A stretch of 64,000 nucleotides of DNA, taken from assembly GCA_014529385.2 (NCBI GenBank), contig CM043962.1, forward strand, positions 150,034,647-150,098,646, read 5' to 3'. The position numbers and the translations under genes are program-made. The notes below the pieces were generated by a model that was not told the origin of the DNA, ran no database searches, and saw nothing but the letters and a program-made list of their open reading frames with translations. Shown piece by piece: positions 36,101 to 48,308 of this stretch (positions within the stretch are counted from its first letter, which is position 1; each line of letters opens with the position of its first letter). This stretch comes from Adiantum capillus-veneris. Lineage: Eukaryota > Streptophyta > Polypodiopsida > Polypodiales > Pteridaceae.

Positions 36101-39100
36101 AGACTATTGAAGAACTAAGAATTTTAAGTAAGAGCCTTGTGGAAGAAAAAGAGATGCTTAACCAGTCAGCGAACGCATTGCATGCGAAAACACAGATGCT
36201 TACAATTGTGATGGAAAACGAAAAGTCTGCATCAAAAGATCTGTGCAATTGTGTGGAAGAAAAAGACAGGACAATTGCATCCTTATCCAATGAGCTGGAA
36301 AATCTGCAACATCTACTCGATTTATCCAAATTAGATAGTGAGAAAGTGATGAAATACAAAGAGAAACTGACATGTCTAGAGGGTGAACTTGCAGAGACTT
36401 CTGTATTGCTGCATGATACAGAGGAGAGACTTAGTGCTTCAGAATGGGCTGTTCAGCAGCTGGCTAATGAAGTTGCGAAGGCCAAAAGTAGTTTGGCTCA
36501 GAAAGAGAGAGATGAGGTACTACTACAAAGCCGCCTTTCTGACATGGAAACACGTTCCAAGGCCAGGGAGAGGGAGCTTGTAGAATTGGACCGTTATGTG
36601 CAAAGCCTGTTGATTAAAAACTCAAATAAACAGACAGAGGTGGAAAGGCTCACCCAAGCTGTTGGGAAACTAGAGAGCAAAGCAGATGAGTGGAATGCCA
36701 AATGGCAAAAGCTGACTTCTGAGATGCAGCAAATGGGGATTTCTCTAGAAGCCAAAAGTTCAGAGCTGGCACATCTTGAAGAGCAGCTTAAGCAAAGCCG
36801 CACAAAAGAAACTATGATGGAAGACGCTATACAGTGCCTGAAGTCACAGCTTGCATCCCAAGTTCATCTATCAAATGAACGAGAGTCTGAAATGAGACAG
36901 TTGCTTGATGAGCTTGAGACTTCCCATACCAAGGAAGTTCTGATGGTTGGAAGCTTGAATGAAGCTGAAACTAAGTTGCAACAAGCAGATCAGAAATTCA
37001 AAGAGGAAACTGAGAAAATCAACAAGGTTTCAAAAGAGGCACAAGAAAAGTTGTCATGCTTGTTGCTGAAAAATTCTGACCTTGAGGGGGAACTCCTTAC
37101 TGCCATGGAGGCGATTGAGAAGCAGAAAGGAAAGATTTGCACACTATCAGAGATGGCAGCTGACAGGGAAGTCTCCTTGAAAGAATTAAACTGTAAGTTT
37201 GACACTTTACAACAAGAATGGGCCAAGCAAATGAAGCTAACGAACGAAAGTAATGAGGAGCTAACCTGCACAAAAGCACAGCTTGTATCGTACAATGACA
37301 AGATGATGAGGCTCAATGAAAAGATTTGTCTTCTCAATGAAGAGATGGAAACCCAGAAGAAGACTCTTACCAATCAGCTAGCTTCATTGACTGCCAAAGT
37401 ATGCTCAAAAGACAATGAGTTACAGCAGCTCAAAGTTGTTGAAGAAACCATGCTCACCGTGTCTGCTGAGAGCAAGGCATTGAATGATGAGGTAATAAAG
37501 CTCAGAAAGGAGGCTGAGATGTGCTCTGTATCAATTGAAGGTCGAGATGCAGAGATACTCAGGTTGAAAGAAGTAGTTAAAGGTCTAGAGACTGAAATCG
37601 TTGAGCTTAGAGAGGACAGACTCAAAAAGGAAAAAGATTTTGAGAGCACTTTTGCGCGGTTAGAATCTGTCGAACAGAAGTGTTCAGATGTGGAGGGTAA
37701 GCTTAGAGTTTTGGAAGGGGAATTGGCAAATGTCTCCATGCAGTTAAGGTTGCAGATCGAGGAGACAAATTCATTGGTCACATCAAACTCTGCTCTAAAA
37801 GAAGAGCTTGTGGTGAAGGAGAACATGCTCAAGGCCATTAACATACAATCCAAGTGTGAACTAGACATTGTGAAAAATCAGCTAGATGATCATAGCAGGA
37901 GGGAAGCATCAATGCAGGCCCAGGTAATTGTGCTACTTCAGAAGATGAGAGAGGTTTTAGACCTATCTAAACAGCAAGAAGTTGACAGCTTTCAGCCTCT
38001 GGCACCAGAAGTTCTTTACAGTTTGATGCGAACTTCTCTAGATGGGTATGCCAAGACAGACTTGTGCCAAAGGGAGCTTGACAGTCTGAACGAATCCAGT
38101 CAACAGCTGCTCTTGTTGCCTGCCAATTTAGAAGAGCTTGAACTTGCAGAAATGATTCGACACTTGCAATTGATGGTGCAAGAACTGGAGACCGAAGAAC
38201 AGAGACGATGGAAAATAGAAGCAAATGGTTTTGAGATGGCAAGGAGTGTGCAAGGTCTAAGGATAGAGCTAGAGGCTCTCAAGAAAAGAGAGGATACCTG
38301 GGAAAACTGGATCAAAGAGGCACTTCGGGCTCAGCTAGAACTGGAAAATGAACTCGGAGCCTTAAACACTTTGATTCATTCCACAGTGAAGAGTAGTTGG
38401 GCACTTTCAAGTATACAGACCAGCGATTCCTTTCAAGGGATGAATCAGCTTAGTGACAGATGGAAATCAGTAGTCAATGTATTTAAGGAGAATACACTGT
38501 CAGTGGTTCGTTTACTTAAAGAGGAGGTTGCAATCAGTGGTCATAAGGTTGATGCAACAGATGAAGCTTCAACCTCTGCTGGTTGTTGGCCACAGGAGCT
38601 ACAAAGAGAGCTCATACAACTGAAACAGATGATAAAGAGTCTGGTCCAGGAAAAGGGACAACAGGATATGACAGTGGCAAATCTGCAGAGCAGTCTTCAA
38701 GAGAAGGTTGAAAAAGAGAGGGGTGCAAGGGAGCTGGTCTCCTCTTTGCAGGTATTACTCATGAATTCACATAGGGCCCTAAATGAAGACGATGAAACCA
38801 ATCAGCATCCTAGTACACCAATAGTAAACCTGCACATGGATATGGAGGGAACTAACTCAGCATTAGGGGAAGCGTGTCTCCAGGAAGATGACCTCTCCAT
38901 GTCAGAACTGGAAAAGGCTATTCTACTCGCAGAAAAGCTGAACAAAGATGTTAAGTCTAAATTGGAAGTGAACCGGACCGAGCTGTCCAGATTGAGACAG
39001 GAAGCTGAGAGAGCTAGGAATCTCAACAACAGCCTTAGTGAACAAGTAGTGGAGTTAACAAATTCTTTTGTAGAAAAGGAACAATGCATGGGAGGGGAGC

Positions 39101-40443
39101 TTCTATATTTGAGGGACACAGTCAAGTCTATTGAGGAAGAGGCAAAAGTTCTAAGGCTGCAGTTAAAACAGGCATCCGAGTTCACAAGCTACCTGGAGTG
39201 CCGAGTTGACAAAGAAAAAGAAGAGTTAGCTACGAAGCTCACAGTGGCCAACAAGCAGATCGAAGGTTTAAATTTGAAACGCGGACTGTTGGAAAAGGAA
39301 CAGGTTAGCATGCAGATGGACAATGACAAGTGGAAGGAAAGTGCTACTCTTGCTCATAATGAGAAGCTGGCTCTGCTGACAGAACTGCGCAGGGCTTCAC
39401 AGAGCAGTGCAGAGGTGATCAAGCATCTTGAGGCAGAAAAGCAAGATCTAAGAGTTGAACTTTGTCTCTGGAAAGAGAGAGCAGAATTGCAGATAAAGGA
39501 TAATGATTTGCTGAAGTCGCAGCTTGATAGTTATGTCCAATCTGTGGAGGACTTGCAAGAAAGACTCAAAGCAGCTGAGAATGGAAATGAGCACCTTCTG
39601 AGCACATGCCAGAAATTGAAGGCAGAGCTGATATCTGCTCAGGATGCAAGTCAACAGCGGGAAAATTTGCTTGGTGATGCATTGAACGAAATTCAACAGA
39701 GCTCGAGGCGGAAGCGTTTGACAGCTGAATCCAGACTCAAGGTTCTGTATGAAGCCATGACACATGAGGAGGACGATCAATACACATTTTCATCCTTGAA
39801 GACAGGTGGCCTTAGTTCCGAAATGGATGGAACTTTTTTGCATCGAGCTGTTGCTGATGACATTAGAAGTAGCAAAGGCGCTGCATTATCCTCTCCTTTC
39901 TTGGCTAATTCTCAGAGATTGGGAGGACCAGATAGTATCAAAGATCCCCAGCTTGACCTGGATCATTATCTGGAGCTTTGTGACTCCCTTATAAGGTGTG
40001 TGCTGTTCATCTAGCTGCAACTTTTGTATGTTCTCTAAAGCTGATGTTTTCTTAGTGGCTCAAAATGTAGGAGACATGCTCAACTGGAAAAGGCGCTTGA
40101 CAACTTGGAGACAAGGTTAGGGCAGCAGCTTCAAGCTCAATATATTTTGATTTACATAGATGGCTGAACTTATTTTGTCAAACTGGTGTGCAGTAATACA
40201 CTGGGAAAAGATGAACAGAGGACAGTTGAAGATGCAGGAGTGGCGGATGCAAGTGAAAATAAAAAGAAGAGGGCGCTTACTGCTCAGGATGTTGGTAAAT
40301 CAGAAGTCAAGGATGAAACTAGGAAACCTCTGCAGCCCATAGTACCAGTAAGCTCTCAAACTGTGAAGGCAAGCACCCCAAGTCCTTGTGCAAAGCGAAG
40401 GCGCAGCTATGACAGCTTCCAAGACCAAAACTGTATTCAGTGA
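33166..40443 (+). CDS. Long coiled-coil protein of 2374 residues, three coding exons
   Basis: Exons: 33166-39995, 40071-40115, 40194-40443. Introns are 75 and 78 bp with GT-AG ends (ATAAG/GTGTGT, ATGTAG/GAGACA, GACAAG/GTTAGG, GTGCAG/TAATAC), and the phases join without a break. I chose the ATG at 33166 because it lies in CACCATGG and no in-frame ATG precedes it. Residues 1-47 are acidic and disordered, then CTCKC at 48-52. From about 60 to 1720, and again from about 1930 to 2215, the protein is almost continuous heptad coiled coil, rich in Glu, Lys, Leu and Gln. A less regular section (about 1620-1800, with PANLEELELAEMIRHLQ) and the tail (basic AKRRRSYDS near the end) follow. No motor, kinase or membrane segment is visible. 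Tails of plant kinesin-12, nuclear-pore TPR-type and centromere or golgin proteins look like this. The exact family is not recognised. Probably cytoskeletal or nuclear scaffold; host gene, not a transposon. Confidence 0.85.
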
Positions 40444-41216
40444 GCTCCTGTCTAAGATGGCCCCCCTTTCCCTTTTATGCTTGGAAACTATCAATCATCT
40501 TGTTGAGCTTGTTAACTGGTCTGAGTCTTGATTTTTGTGGTGTATAGAGTTAAGGGTTCTCAAATGCAGGATATTCTTTCATGCTTTTGGGTAAAGAAAG
40601 CTACTAAATAATCAAGCTTGATTTATTAGGCCAACTCTGAAGTTGATCTTGTGAAGGCTATAGTACTTTGTTTGACACTTACTGAAGCAATAGATAGAAG
40701 TCTTTTCAATTTGAGCCAACAGATGTGGATAACCATGTCGCAATTTTTGTCATATGGAGGAGTTGGTTGATGTTGTAAGAATTTAGCATCAGAAAATTTG
40801 AAGAGTCCATCCTAGACAAACTGTTAATCCCTTTACAATGGTCTTCCTTTTTAAGAGGGGTTTTCCACAATTTTAGGGATTTTTTCACAATTGCACAAAA
40901 TTTGGTCTCAAGAAAGTTTTCCCACAATTTTAGGGAAATTTTCAAGTTCGTTAATTTTTTTTTTCAATTAAAGTGGATCATTTTTGGGCTAAAAAAGGGG
41001 GAAAAAGGCTAGAAAATGCTTAAAATATACCATTTTGATAAAAAAATTGGCACAAAATGCCACATTATTCAAGGTGGCGTGACTCTAAGGGGATTGCTTG
41101 TTTGGAGCTAAGTATCAATACTTGAAGCCTCTTTGAAGAAGGATATAGAGGGTTCTCTTATAGTATGCTAGTGCACTTCCACCGTCTTAGACCGTCTTAG
41201 TTGGATTGATCCCAAC
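40444..41216. other. 3' flank of the coiled-coil gene and probable Copia LTR remnant
   Basis: No gene seen. The gene's 3' UTR should lie in the first few hundred bases; no clear AATAAA was found. The right part may be the LTR of the minus-strand Copia fragment whose polypurine tract is at 41218-41233. Confidence 0.4.
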
Positions 41217-41478
41217 AATCGCCCCCTTTAGCCAAATTGGGGCAAAAATTACAAGTACTTGGTGGTTGGTTCTCTTGGATATAAAGGTAATGGTTCTCAC
41301 CGGATTTAGCATTCACAGTTCTCATCGAATACATCATGGTGAGAATGACGATGATGCGCCATAGAGGATAAGAGAGCGTGAGAGGTAGAGAATGCATATG
41401 CAAAGGAAGAGAGTTAGTCATAAGGTTTTTAGGCCTTATAAAGATCATTACAATTGCGTTCACATGAGTGTTGGCCAT
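41217..41478 (-). mobile_element. 3' end of a minus-strand Copia element
   Basis: On the minus strand the sequence reads TTTGGCTAAAGGGGGCGAT then TGTTGGGATCAATCC. This is the usual Copia layout of polypurine tract and LTR start, with TG at 41217. Upstream (41478-41234) is non-coding-like element sequence. The other LTR and coding parts are not found nearby, so this is a fragment; limits are uncertain. Confidence 0.4.
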
Positions 41479-41970
41479 CTTAGTGTTAGGCCGGATGGAA
41501 CCTTAGTAGTAGGATGAAACGGCATGTGTGCGGATTGGAAAAGGCGTAATTGTTTGTACCGATGTGTTGTAAGCCGGCCAATAAGTCTGACGCGCACTGC
41601 ACACTGTATGCCTGTGTATCTAGAAGGGAGACCTATGTATCGAGTGATGGAGACGATGTATTCTTTCTGTTTTGTATATCAAATGATGATGAATCGCAAT
41701 ATTGTTTCAGTGTCTTTGGTCTCTTGAACCTTACCTTCGAGTATGAAGTTTCCGTTCCCTGTTCTGTTCATTACTTTGTCCAAGGGTAACACTAGTGACC
41801 ACAATTGACCATGAATTGGCGGTACTTACGGAGTCGGAGTTCATGGCGTTGACCATTGAGGCATGCCGGATACCATGCTATGGCGGGCACAGTCTCGTGG
41901 TCCACCTTCTCCAATCCTTATTTCGCCTTGGTAGAAACGCGGACTGCGATAATCCTGCATAGCCCACGTC
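41479..41970. other. Unassigned sequence
   Basis: Short ORFs only, none recognised. It may belong to the 5' part of element E. Confidence 0.4.
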
Positions 41971-42396
41971 GCTGCCACTCGGATGGAACTAGAAGACCCA
42001 TGGGGGAAAGGGCGCTTGAAGTGGATACAATCGAAGTTACAGACACATTCGCCCAAGTAGACCTAGCCGAATTGGGTTAGTTTGTAGATGAACGACGTCG
42101 ATCCGAATACAGTCTCGAATTCTTGTAAACTGCTCTTCCTTCTCCTGATCGGGCTTATGAGTCAGGTGGTGTCAGTCTTTCCGAGCTGCCACTCGGGTGG
42201 AACCAGAAGACCCATGGGGGAAAGGGCGCTTGAAGTGGATACGATCGAAGTTACAGACACATTCGCCCAAGTAGACCTAGCCGAATTGGGTCGGTTAGCA
42301 GATGAACGAGTGGATCCGAATCCACTCCAAATTCTTGTAAACTGCTCTTCCTTCTCCTGATCGGGCTTACGAGTCAGATGGTGTCGGTCCTTCCGA
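41971..42396. repeat. 214-bp tandem repeat, two copies
   Basis: GCTGCCACTC at 41971 recurs at 42185, and the start of a third unit is at 42397. The copies are about 90% alike by eye; they are GC-richer than the neighbouring DNA. Both contain a block that can be read as MGERALEVDTIEVTDTFAQV. It lies directly upstream of element E and may be part of its leader or gag. Confidence 0.8.
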
Positions 42397-42689
42397 GCTG
42401 CTTTTGCTGACGCTAATAGGATTGAGCCTTGGAGGGATTGCGGCCTCAATTGCGAGTACGATACTAGCTATCGATGCAAGTTGAGATCGTGGTGGGGGTG
42501 GCACCTCCATTTTGGATCCCATTGCACCGATTGGAGGACCAAGTGCATTCACATCCGGGATTTTGACGGTTACAATTGTTCTTGTTTCGACTAGATCGGC
42601 AATCTCCGGAGTTTTCAGCATGGCAAGACCATGCGGTAAGCATCATGGTTTTAAGTACAACAAATTTGCAAAAATCCAATAAAGATCTG

Positions 42690-43420
42690 GAATCACATGT
42701 TCGATCCTTTGAATAGCAATATGCACTATTGGATGGTAGTGGTGATGTGGTGCATAAGGAAGTAGTATTTAAAACCACCCTGAGTGGAAAAGCTTTGAAG
42801 TGGCTTGCGAAATATCCAGTTGATTATTTCAAAACTTTTTTGGATATTATTGCGGCGTTCTTGAAGAGATTCCGTACGGAGTAAACGATTCCGAAGATGC
42901 TAGAGCGCTTGTGGTTGTGCAAGCAGAAGAGATCCGATGTGGAAACTTACATACTTAAGTTCCGCATGTTACTTTAGTGAGTAGGAATGGCACATCCAAC
43001 GGACGAGATGTTGAAGTCGTATTATGTCCGGGGTTTGCGAAAGAGCGTTTGAACCGCACGACTATAATTTACCTAGAAATAGTATCATTATAAGGGGTTA
43101 TGTTGGCAGCTCACATGACAGAGAGATCTCTCGGTGTTTCTTGCTTAAAGAAATCCAAGAAAGACTTAGCGATAAGTGACTCTAAAGACGACATGGACAT
43201 CAACAAAGACCAGGGAAGCCAAAAAAAGGGCCTTGGTGGCGACGAAAAGAAAGGGAAAACCCTTGGAAGCAGACACCTCAAAATTAAACTGTACCAAATG
43301 TCGCAATGATGGTCATGCGGCCAACAACTGTGCACTGAATCAAATTTGGTGCGAGATTTGTCAAATGAAGAATCACAACATCAGTCAATGCCGGTATAAT
43401 TCTTGGAACGTGGCCAATTG
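42690..43420 (+). pseudogene. Element E Gypsy gag with zinc knuckles
   Basis: A capsid-like part, FKTTLSGKALKWLAKYPVDY then FLKRFRTE and MLERLWLCKQKRSDVETYIL, runs from about 42760 to 42960 with stops. It is followed at 43290-43400 by two intact CCHC knuckles, CTKCRNDGHAANNC and CEICQMKNHNISQC. A third, broken one is near 43600 (RCSFCADNDH). This is typical of plant Ty3/Gypsy gag; it is a different lineage from A. Confidence 0.75.
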
Positions 43421-44172
43421 ATAAACTCAACAAAGCAAGCAACTGAGTCAAGCGGCCAATGCGGTACAAGTTCAAGGACAACAAAGAAGACCCAACAAAA
43501 CTATGTGGGCTCTTCGAACCAAGGACGTCAATTTGACGGTCGAGGGGGCTATGGTCGGGGAGCATGTTGACCAAATTTTTACCCACCACGACAAAAGCGT
43601 TGCTCATTCTGTGCGGATAATGATCACTAGTATAACGAGTGTAAGGAGGCTGCGTATTATTATGACTGCAAGAAAGGGGAGAAAGGAGAAGGGCCCAGTA
43701 TAAACATGGTGTCCATTGAAATAATGACAGCGGAAGAAAAAATAGTAGAACAATCCAAATCTGTTGACCCGCAAGTCCAATCGATTATCCACTCGAGAAA
43801 AGAAGTTCATCTGAGTTAACAAGTGGTATTGAAATTTGCTGTAGAGGACCACATAATTGTCTTATAAAATGCAGTGAAATGGGTGGACCCGTACTGCTAC
43901 CTCAAGTTCTTTCAGAGGAAAACCCAAAGGAAATTCTGGATTGGCAGACACAACCGCAACCGTACAAGTTGCAGGTAGGAAATCCACTGCAACCACAGAA
44001 GGAAAAACGGGATATCGAATTAGCGTGTGATGTTTAAGTTGAAGAACCAACTACCACCAACCTTGAGAAGGACCCAGTGAATGGAATTTCTCAGCTCGAT
44101 ATTGGAGCGCTATGGTACAATTGCCTATTTAGATGAAGTCGGGGGATATGCTCTGCCTTCAAAGAACAGTTA

Positions 44173-44427
44173 ATGAATCCATCGAAAGGACGAGCAAGAC
44201 GAGCAACCAATAAGATAGCATCGAAAGAGTTGAGTCCTCTGGCAGATGATCGAGCCCCATTGATCACAGTGCGGCATCGGGATAACAACATTAAAAATTT
44301 AATGGTAGATGGCGGTTTCAAAGTCAATATCATTACATGGGAAACATGTAAGACGTATGGATGGGCGAATTGGAATCCGATTCTGTTATTTGTTCGTATG
44401 GAAGGGTCTGACCTTGAGGCATACTGA
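44173..44427 (+). pseudogene. Element E protease fragment
   Basis: NNIKNLMVDGGFKVNIITWE carries the D-G-G form of the retropepsin active site seen in Tat-type Gypsy elements (usual VDGGSGVNI). The frame ends in GSDLEAY and a stop; beyond about 44430 the sequence belongs to a minus-strand LINE, so RT and integrase of E are missing here. 43420-44170 between gag and protease is decayed linker. Confidence 0.65.
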
Positions 44428-44439
44428 GAGGAGTGACTT

Positions 44440-45485
44440 TTGATTTGCTTTATGGCAAAGCATTCTTCGGCACAATAATAAATAACTTTCTTGAAAGCTT
44501 CCCATTTGGTTTCCAATGGTGCGTCATATTGAAGTTTTGTCATCCATAACTTTTGCTCAACCATTTGAATGCACATTGGTGACCTTCTAAAATCCATACA
44601 TAGTAATAACTTCTCTTTCCTTTGGTTGAGATTATCATGCTTAGTTGCTTCTCTACATGCAAGGTCAAAATATAAGGTCCGATGGTTTGATTTTGGGGTT
44701 TATTGGCCGAACATAAAACTCTTTATGCGATACATGTTGGCTTCGGAAAGTAGCATATAATCAATCACACTATCCCTAATATGTTTTCTACATGTAAATC
44801 CATTGGTTCCACTCTTCAAAGATACACCATTGGCAATGAGCATACCCGTGCTATTACACATGCGTAAAAGTAACTTTTCATAGTGATTGGGCTCTTCATC
44901 ATCCATTGAAGTACGATCATATAAGTGAACTTTCTCCAACTCCCTTGAAATGTATGTCATATCAAATTGTTGAGAATCATGTTGCAATGTTTTTGTGCGA
45001 GCATTCATATCCCCAAGTACAATAATATCAACTTTGCCTTTGAATAAACAATGTCATCTTCTAAATCAAAAAATGGTTGATCTCTATCTATGCAAGCATA
45101 AAAGACAAAATCATGATGAGGAATGTAGAAGGGTGCTCTTTTTGTTGTCATAATTTTCAGCCATACATAACGTTTGTACTTGTCATCTTTCACAATTGAT
45201 ACAAAATCTTCCAATCCTTTATTAATATATTTATGCTACCCCTCCTTGTCCTCTTCGTTGAGATTCTTTGACTACATCAATGAGTTTACATCGTAATCTT
45301 CCAAGCCGTTATTCCTTTGTGTATCATGCTCCCAAGTTTCAACAAGAAGTACAACATCGGCTTTGCTTGTTAGTTCATAAATGCCAACCCCCACATTCCA
45401 TGGATATCCATTGTAATTCCAAAAGCATATTTTCAATTGTAACTCGGCCTTATAGGTCAAGCATCCCTATTTGCTCCAAGGACTA
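44440..45485 (-). pseudogene. LINE D1 ORF2, endonuclease domain
   Basis: KICFWNYNGYPWNVGVGIYE and ADVVLLVETWEHD match the start of an APE-type LINE endonuclease (N and E active-site residues). 45214-45005 holds RAPFYIPHHDFVFYACIDRD. 45008-44700 has the late motifs MNARTKT and SVIDYMLLSE (D-x-N and S-x-I-D-Y). 44597 to about 44440 is the connector (EAFKKVIYYCAEECFAIKQI). Several frameshifts. Confidence 0.75.
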
Positions 45486-45613
45486 GCCTCCTCCTTGAGG
45501 ACATTTTCTTTGTGAGAAATCTTCTTATTTTTCTTATTCTTTTTCTCATATGCCTTGCGACACATATTTTGTTGCTTATAGTGTGATTTCACATACAAAA
45601 CATTTTGTATCCC

Positions 45614-46414
45614 TCAAATAGATCTAGCTATGATCAAGGATAATCTTTTGTTTGGTCTCGTCCGGCATGATGCATACAATTGGTCATTCTCTCGAGCGAG
45701 GAGCTCCTTGCTTACCCACTCTATGTGCTCCATAGACCATAACTCCGAACATGCCAAAGCGGGTTTTGAAGAAATCTTTGATAACAATGGCAAGAGAAGG
45801 ACGATCTCTAAACTTCTCTTTGAAAATTCCACGAATAACAACGTTTTTGGACCGTCGCTCCTGTTTCTTCAACTCCTCCACATCCACATTCTCAACATTC
45901 TTTGTTTGAGCCATAGCTTGCATGAGGGAGGAATTATGAACCACATTGCTACCACATACATAAGCTCAAGACTTGTTTGTGCATACGTTTTTCATGTCAC
46001 ATATATCCCTGCTCATGGTGTCAAATTTCTCCTCTTTCAATATATGGTCATGCTCTACTTTGCTCATGCGCTCCTTCAAAGCATTCAAGTCCACAAGAGA
46101 GCATTTACATTCCTGGCTTCCTCTTCAAGTTGCATCAAATGTGTTGTTTGCATCTCAAATGTCCTCTTGAGATTCTCATTATCAACCTTAAGAACCCTTA
46201 GTGTGCCATTCTCCATTGCAAGTTCTCGTAAGTCTTCACCTTGTTTGTTTACGGTCTCTTGCAATGATACCAAGTATGCCATGATCATGATTTCCGATAT
46301 CGTTGGTTGAATGGTTGTGTTGCTATCTCTACACTTATGAGATTTTGGATCATTTTCTACAATGGTTGTGAACCTTGTTAAAGAAGAAGAACCCTTGCGC
46401 GTGCCGGAAGACAT
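45614..46414 (-). pseudogene. LINE D1 ORF1
   Basis: 46414-46085 starts MSSGTRKGSSSLTRFTTIVE and forms a short coiled coil (LVSLQETVNKQGEDLRELAM). 45944-45614 has RRSKNVVIRGIFKEKF and IVIKDFFKTRFGMFGVMVYG, which resembles the RNA-binding part of L1 ORF1 proteins. Frameshifted between the two. The D2 copy has the same order with fewer breaks. Confidence 0.65.
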
Positions 46415-46594
46415 TGTATGTAAAATAAGAGATGAGAGTCAACTTTCTTGAACCTATTCACTTCAAAAATGATGCTACAAAAACGCCTTTGATACCTTTG
46501 AATTTTTTTTTTTGTCTTTACATAAATGCATAGAGGGCGTTGTGCTATTCGTTTGAGGCTATAGATCACCCAAATCAAAGTTTGGATGAAGAAG

Positions 46595-46597
<3 letters not shown>

Positions 46598-46646
<49 letters not shown>
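46598..46646. repeat. (GA)n microsatellite upstream of LINE D1 ORF1
   Basis: About 49 bp of GA repeats, 184 bp upstream of the ORF1 start in the element's direction. The D2 LINE has the same feature at 49385-49434. Confidence 0.95.
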
Positions 46647-46649
<3 letters not shown>

Positions 46650-46699
46650 AAGGAGAGCGAGAAATACAAAGTTAGATAGATTTTATTATCATCGTTGAA

Positions 46700-48177
46700 G
46701 GTAAAATATGACCTATGGTACCAAAGTTACATGTGGCGTAGTATATGTGTGGTTGATGAGTGATTCTCGATGCTCCAAAATTGTGGTGATGAGAGTCGCA
46801 ATGGAGAGCCGACATTCTGGTTGGGAAAGGGAAGTGTGTAGGTTTAGGTCATGACTGAAAATGTGAGGGAAGAAAGTTTGGATGTTACCAAAAGCTGAGC
46901 AGTTTAGTAGCGTGTGGTACTTAGACTCTCAAACTTGCAGTGAGCATAATGTGCACACTTGGTTTGACTCATCTCCATTGCCCCAATGCCAGGCCTGTCT
47001 TGCATCAAAGAGAGTGGAAGCCAAGCCGAATGGCTGCGATAGTGCATATCGTTGACAAGGGGATATGCTTAAGCATGTAAGGGTAAGTACGGTTTTATTT
47101 TTCAAAGAAGAACATGGTTTTGTAGTTGGGGGCAATATGGGTGGTGTAATGTATGAAACATGACCCCCAGATTTCTCCAAAGCCATAATACATTGGTGTT
47201 ATAGAGAAGCTTCATTCACTTGGGAGTCTATTGAGGCAGTATGTAGCAAGTGTAATGCATCCCATCTTCCAAACCACTATGTAGCAAGTGTAATGCATCA
47301 TATCTTTCAAACCACTTATTTATATCTTGCATCCATCCTGTGCTCAAGGTCTTGCGTTATGCATCTTTTAAACTTATTTTCTTGCTTCCCATGCAATTTT
47401 AGAAAGTTGATGTGAGGGGTTTTGATGCATTTTCATCATGTACTCCATAACCTTTTCCATGCCCATAACCTCAATTGGAATTCCACAAAGCAACAATACA
47501 ATTTCTTGCCTTTCAACCGAGTTTCCTCCATGAGAATACACAGAGTAACAAGATGATCAATGGTGCTATGGCATTGACAAAAACCCGCTTGTCCTTTTGC
47601 ATGCTTGCCATTCTCTTCAGCCAAATCACTTAATTTTATCTCCATTATGCACCCAAACAACTTTTCCATAAAAGACACAATCATTATAGTCCGGTAGTTA
47701 TTAACATTCTCTACATCCCCTCCTTTATGCAAAGGCTTGACCCAATTAGTACTCCAGTCACAAGGCCTACCATGTTGAAGTGCAAGGTTGAACATATCAC
47801 ACATCCACTCATGTGTAAAGTCTCCCATCCATTAAATCATTTGCGGCTTGATACCTTGAAGATCTCCTACTTTGCGAGTGGCCAACTTTTCAAGCCCACC
47901 GCACACATCCTCGATAGTAAAGAAAGAGGGCATACATGGGAGTGAACCATAAAATGGCATTTTTCTAGCATTTGGTTGCTCAAATAGTTGTCTACAATGT
48001 GCGTACAACTTGTCCTCTTTGTTGCTTGAGATTCTTTGACCACATCAATGAATGTACATTGTAATCCTCCAACCCAGTTTCAACAAGAAGTGCAACATCG
48101 ACTTTCCTTGTGGTTTCATCTTTGCCAACTCCTGCATTCCATGGGTATCCATTGCAATTCCAAAAACATACTTTCAA
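46700..48177 (-). pseudogene. LINE D2 ORF2: endonuclease start, RT and zinc region
   Basis: The endonuclease start MKVCFWNCNGYPWNAGVGKD runs only to about residue 60. It is joined to SFFTIEDVCGGLEKLATRKV, the region before RT. Then come NWVKPLHKGGDVENVNNYRT, KLFGCIMEIKLSDL and QAGFCQCHSTIDHLVTL, all RT fingers/palm motifs of plant LINEs. The catalytic YxDD part is not visible. The end (47186 onward) has QAWHWGNGDESNQVCTLCSL followed by ESKYHTLLNC in another reading, the C-x2-C...H...C motif of the LINE C-terminus. Confidence 0.75.
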
Positions 48178-48308
48178 TTGTAACTCGGCCTCATAGCTCG
48201 TGCATTCCTATTTGCTCGATGGACTTGCCTCCTCCTTGGGGACATTTTCTTCATGAGAGATCTCCTTGCTTTTCTTATTTCTCTCCTCATATGCCTTGCG
48301 AGCATGTT

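Larger units (their letters stand above)
44430..46646 (-). mobile_element. LINE D1 (L1-type), lacking RT
   Basis: Minus-strand non-LTR retrotransposon with ORF1 (46414-45614) and the endonuclease part of ORF2 (45485 to about 44440). The RT part is missing: the sequence passes directly into element E. A loss of the 3' half is unusual for LINEs, which are normally truncated at the 5' end. It has a close relative, D2, just upstream (46650-49434). Confidence 0.75.

Noticed and set aside
35847-36359. Minus-strand ORFs inside the coiled-coil gene
   Set aside because: Ser/Phe-rich antisense shadows of coiled-coil codons; no domains.
40186-40443. Separate small gene after the coiled-coil ORF
   Set aside because: Splice sites and phase join it to the large exon as the last coding exon.
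42162-42778. Minus-strand genes over the 214-bp repeat
   Set aside because: Low-complexity readings of a tandem repeat with no recognisable domain; the neighbouring gag and protease are on the plus strand.
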